A stretch of DNA of 64,000 nt from positions 1,058,001-1,122,000 of the forward strand of contig BSDZ01000026.1 of assembly GCA_030268105.1 (NCBI GenBank), given 5' to 3'. The position numbers and the translations under genes are program-made. This document shows, piece by piece, positions 60,420 through 64,000 of this stretch (positions are counted from its first letter, which is position 1; each line of letters opens with the position of its first letter). The notes beneath the pieces are model-generated. The model saw only the letters and a list, made by a program, of their open reading frames with translations, was not told where the DNA came from and did not search any database. This DNA is from Volvox africanus (Eukaryota; Chlorophyta; Chlorophyceae; Chlamydomonadales; Volvocaceae).

Positions 60420-63400
60420 TCACCCGTCAGCCTGTTGACGGTCCGCATAATGTCCTAAAACCCTAAAAGTATTAATGCATTTGCCGAATCTCTAGCGGCC
60501 CCAGGGCCCCCGCCATGGACATCACAAGCGCCCTGTTTCCCAAACCCCCCGTCAACGCCTTACTCACCTCCTCCAATAGATCCAGGCGGCATGAAGGGCG
60601 GCCGGATGAACGGTGCTGGCCGAGGGATTCCCCACATAGGTGTCGCCTGACGAAACACCTGCCTGAGCGACCATCAACAATCAGCAGGCGGAGCAGGCAA
60701 AGATCCAAGCCTTGCGTAAAAAAACCTTAACCTTAACCTGTAACCCTTAGCCCATGTTTATATTATGTACTGAGCTAAATCTATAACTACACATAACGGG
60801 CGGTCACGAAACTCGTCGAGATTGGATACATCAACCGCTGCCAGGGTGTGACTTTCTCCTCCAGAGCTCTCTGGTACCCAAACCACAAATGCGACGAGAA
60901 GGGACCCGCCCGCACGATCCGAGGGCTCTGGTACCTATATGATATGAATACCGCATCGCAGCTCTCTCTCCACAAACGAGCTCACTGCATGAGCATGCAC
61001 TTCGAAGTCAGACAGGGAGCTGCTTATAGCTCAAGCACACCACAGCTGAGACGGGCACCAAACAGACAACAATCTATAAGGTAGCTAGCTTCCCTTCAAG
61101 TATCATTCCCTCCTGGTGGCGACCCACACCGTCTTACCTGCGCTTCCGCCGCTCTGCGCGCTCCAACCACTTCCGCCCGAATAGGTATTTGTAGCCATGG
61201 CTGTTGGCCAACGCGGCGTCAGCTGCAGGGAGGACTGGGTCGAACTCCTTCTCGAGCAATGGTCTCCAAATCTCATCCTCCGAGGCAAGGTGGTGTAGTG
61301 CGGTGCACGCGCAGCTGAGCGCCGCCAGGTCACGGGCCTTCGTGCAGGTTACGTAATTTGGGTAATTTGGGTTGGGCCTGGGTTCGAGGTGCCTTTTGAA
61401 GGATGGGTGAGTGAGTGGGGGTCGGGAGAGTGGGTGGAGGAGCTCGCTGCACTATTGCAGGTAAGAGTCCCTGCCACCACCTACGGGGCGTGGCGGAAGG
61501 AAGGGACAATAATCATCGCCCTCCGCCTTCCCTACCTGATCCTTTGAGCCTATCCCGTTCTTTGTAACCGGTCTCCCTCCGGCTCATTTTCATTTCCCTC
61601 TCTGTGCCCTTAAACGTGCGAGCCGTGACCAGCCGATTCCTTCCCAACACAACTGGTCAACTGCACACGTCCTTGTGCATGCGGACCAGTGCACTGCTCC
61701 CTACGCCGATAGATAGACGCTATCGCGTACCTCCAGGCGCCGCAGCACTGCCAGCTGCAGCTCCATAGGGAGCACCATGAGGCCCAGCGGCGGCGTCAGG
61801 CCCACAGCTCGACATGTGGCCGCGAGCAGCGGCAGCACCAGCCCGTCCTTCAGCCGGCGCCAATGGGCAGCAGGGTCAGGCGGAAGCGCATGCTCGAGGC
61901 CCTGTTGTGACTGCGATATCAATGAACCGGTGCCGATGTCGGCCACACAGCCGCTGCAGCCACCGTACTCTGAGAGGTCAAAGTTCCACGTGACTGGAGA
62001 AATACCGCCGATGGCGGCAGCACCGTTGGTAATGCACGGGGCACCATGCACGACAAGATACCGGCCCATGACGTACCAGAGCAGCTTCATAGCAGCAGCT
62101 CTGGGCCCAATCAGTCCACCGCCGCTACCACTGCCAGGTACCAAACCGGCAGCAGCCTCACTCTCCATGTTGCCACCGTTGCATGCATCCCCAGCCGCGT
62201 CATCAGACTGGACAACCGCTGCTGAGACGTAACTGCACCCGTACAACAGCTGCCGGGGAATCAAGTGGCCCTGGCTTACGCGTGCCGGGAGGTCCTGTAG
62301 AAGGCAGGGAGGATGGCAACACGGTGACAGGTAAAGAACATGCTGGCGGATCTGAAAGCCTTCCAGCAGCACGACTGGCGGATCATCACCCTGAGCGCAT
62401 TCGTGGCTGAAATTAACATGGTAGTCAGGCATGTACAAATTCTCGGACTTCTCGGTCGTAGGTAGCCTTCAGCCGCGCCCGTCATTTGTGCAGTGCAGCT
62501 TGTGAAACCTTTACGCTGCAGGGTAAACCCCGATTGGCAATCGTAGGACATGTCAGCCAACATAACAGTTGTTTTGCGCCGGTTTGCTGGTCTATAAGCC
62601 GATTTCATGCCTGGGAGGAGCTGCAAGCCGCTCTCTTCTTTACGAGTTAAGCTGTTAGCTCGAAGCTTTGAATACAAAGAATAAGTGAGAACCATGGTTA
62701 TTTTCTCTAGCGATGGTTTCATTATTGAGTCAAGGGGTAATTGGGTTTCAAGTCTCTCGAGTCATGGGACGTTCTTCTCCTTCTCGATGGGTCGCCAGTT
62801 GCTTGCTTAGGCAACTCCTCAGAGACCAGATGACGGTCTGCCGTTTGCATGTGCTCCTTTCCTGCACCTGCCAAACGTCTGGCTAGCTTCACTCCACATG
62901 AGAAAGCCGCTTCCTAATTAAACAAAGCACCATTCGACTAAATGCCCAAAAAGGGTAAACCGTTACCTGCAATCCCACAAAGCCCGCCTCCTCCATGGCG
63001 CAATCAAGAACCAGCAAACAACGCGTCGCTGGGGTCAGCGTCATCCACGCACAGGAGGCCGCGCCTGAGGAGCCGCCGTCACCACCTCCGCCAAGACTGG
63101 TGCGCGTGCTCACGTTAGCTGCCCCATCCACCGCCAGGGCCGAAGCGGCGCTCGGCACCAGCAGCCTCAAGAGCTTAAATGACACGCCCCGGATTGCCTA
63201 ATAAGGCCATCCATCAGAGAATCACATCGGGACAAATTTGGGTTTGTCATTTTCGTAACGAACGACGGACGCTACAATATATGATGATACGGTATAAGCC
63301 CGATACAATATTGCGACCAGATTGCGGAAGGAAATTGCATCGGTGGGAATTCAACTTCGGCCGCGCTCGATACCGATGTAATGAACATCAGACGGTACGA

Positions 63401-64000
63401 TGCGAGGCCCCTCGGAGACCCAAGTTCGCACCTGAGTGCGAAAAATAGGCGCCACGTATGGCATCTAGTGCTCCCCGTGAATTGGGGGGTGTTCATGCGG
63501 TCATGTGAAACAATCTGGGAATTCAATGCGGGCGGCCAAGAAATGCGTCGATACGGTACCAGCAATGGGCTACGTAAATGCCAAAACCTGCCCAGAGCGA
63601 CCCCAGGCCCCCACACATACCATCGCCTCAAGGTTAATCCCCCCTACCGGGTCTCGTCTATTCGCTTTCCCTCCTCAACTGTCACTACCACCTACCGGAA
63701 GGCCTTGCATGGCTGCCGCGTCGCCATCACCTTTAACACGGTCTTCGTCCTCCGCGCTTGTATTTGGCTGTACTTCCACTTCCATACTCACTCGACCAGT
63801 GTCGCCACAATCACCGCTCATGTTGCTGGCGACAGCACCAGGCGGAGATTCTGTGAGTCCGTGTCGCTTTCCGGGTTCCACCGCACCTCCAGATGTCTTG
63901 GCCACCTGCGCCTGTGCGTCCATTCTTGTCGTTGCTGAAGTGAGCGGTGGCTGCGCCGCTGAAACTGAGCTGGCGACGGCGGGTGATACGGCAGGTGCTG
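60420..64000 (-). CDS. F-box protein of the FBXO7/SKIP22 type, N-terminus beyond the window
   Basis: Partial gene. Exons in the window: 63696 to beyond 64000, 62967-63197, 61731-62450, 61138-61337, 60568-60662 and 60420-60454. All join in phase and end at the TGA at 60420-60422. In order they encode a low-complexity linker (TSATTRMDAQAQ...), a PI31/FP-type segment (LLVLDCAMEEAGFVGLQ, then MKLLWYVMGRYLVVHGA) and an F-box (LPMELQLAVLRRLE, then ARDLAALSCACTALHHLA and EIWRPLLEKEF). The family's Pro/Gly/Phe-rich tail follows (IPRPAPFIRPPFMPPGSIGG). FBXO7-type proteins are substrate adaptors of SCF ubiquitin ligases and bind proteasome regulators through the FP domain. The ubiquitin-like N-terminus would lie past the right edge. 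The acceptor of the 61731-62450 exon could be 9 bases further in (62441). Confidence 0.88.
60454..60469 (-). repeat. Telomere-type repeat at the last intron acceptor
   Basis: The minus strand reads TTTTAGGGTTTTAG immediately before the last F-box gene exon, so the splice acceptor AG sits inside two units of the green-algal telomere motif TTTTAGGG. Similar single or imperfect units occur at about 41880-41895, 43506-43516 and 46087-46113. Confidence 0.6.

Noticed and set aside
60787..60975. A 62-codon minus-strand frame between F-box exons
   Set aside because: It lies in the intron 60663-61137; the flanking exons join in phase without it and match the family tail.

Overview
The window is nuclear DNA of a green alga, most likely a volvocine chlorophyte (Volvox/Gonium/Chlamydomonas relatives). 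The signs are intron-dense genes with GT-AG introns, many (TG)n/(CA)n microsatellites, huge Ser-Pro-Pro-Pro hydroxyproline-rich wall-type segments, TGTAA candidate polyadenylation signals, short TTTTAGGG telomere-type motifs and a degenerate LINE. Species cannot be fixed from the sequence alone.

Layout. 670-9767 (minus) and 14642-21570 (minus) hold two tandem 8-exon genes for copper radical oxidases (glyoxal/galactose-oxidase-like, AA5 type). Each starts with a long proline-rich extension. Exon lengths and phases are identical except for exon 1, and some exons are identical in sequence while others are strongly diverged. 26925-34579 (minus) is a 13-exon galactokinase whose fourth intron carries a broken, 5'-truncated LINE with a 59-bp minisatellite. 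34960-35777 (plus) is a small three-exon membrane protein, probably plastid-targeted, arranged head-to-head with galactokinase. About 37.6-42.05 kb (minus) is a multi-exon gene I do not recognise; most of its exons join in phase. 42700-47047 (minus) is a complete 7-exon OSCP1 (organic solute carrier partner 1) gene. Head-to-head with it, about 47.7-57.2 kb (plus) is a long gene for an unrecognised single-pass membrane protein with a Gln/Pro/Ser/Ala-rich tail of about 1,500 residues. 60420 to beyond 64000 (minus) is the 3' part of an F-box gene of the FBXO7/SKIP22 type.

The oxidases are probably exported to the wall or matrix, where they would generate hydrogen peroxide. Galactokinase is cytosolic and feeds galactose into nucleotide-sugar synthesis. 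OSCP1 is linked to cilia and solute transport in other organisms. FBXO7-type proteins are SCF adaptors. There is no operon-like logic; the oxidase pair is a local duplication. Gene models with exact exon coordinates come from splice sites plus phase bookkeeping done by eye. Both oxidases, galactokinase, OSCP1 and the F-box gene close perfectly in frame; the two unrecognised genes are only partly resolved.
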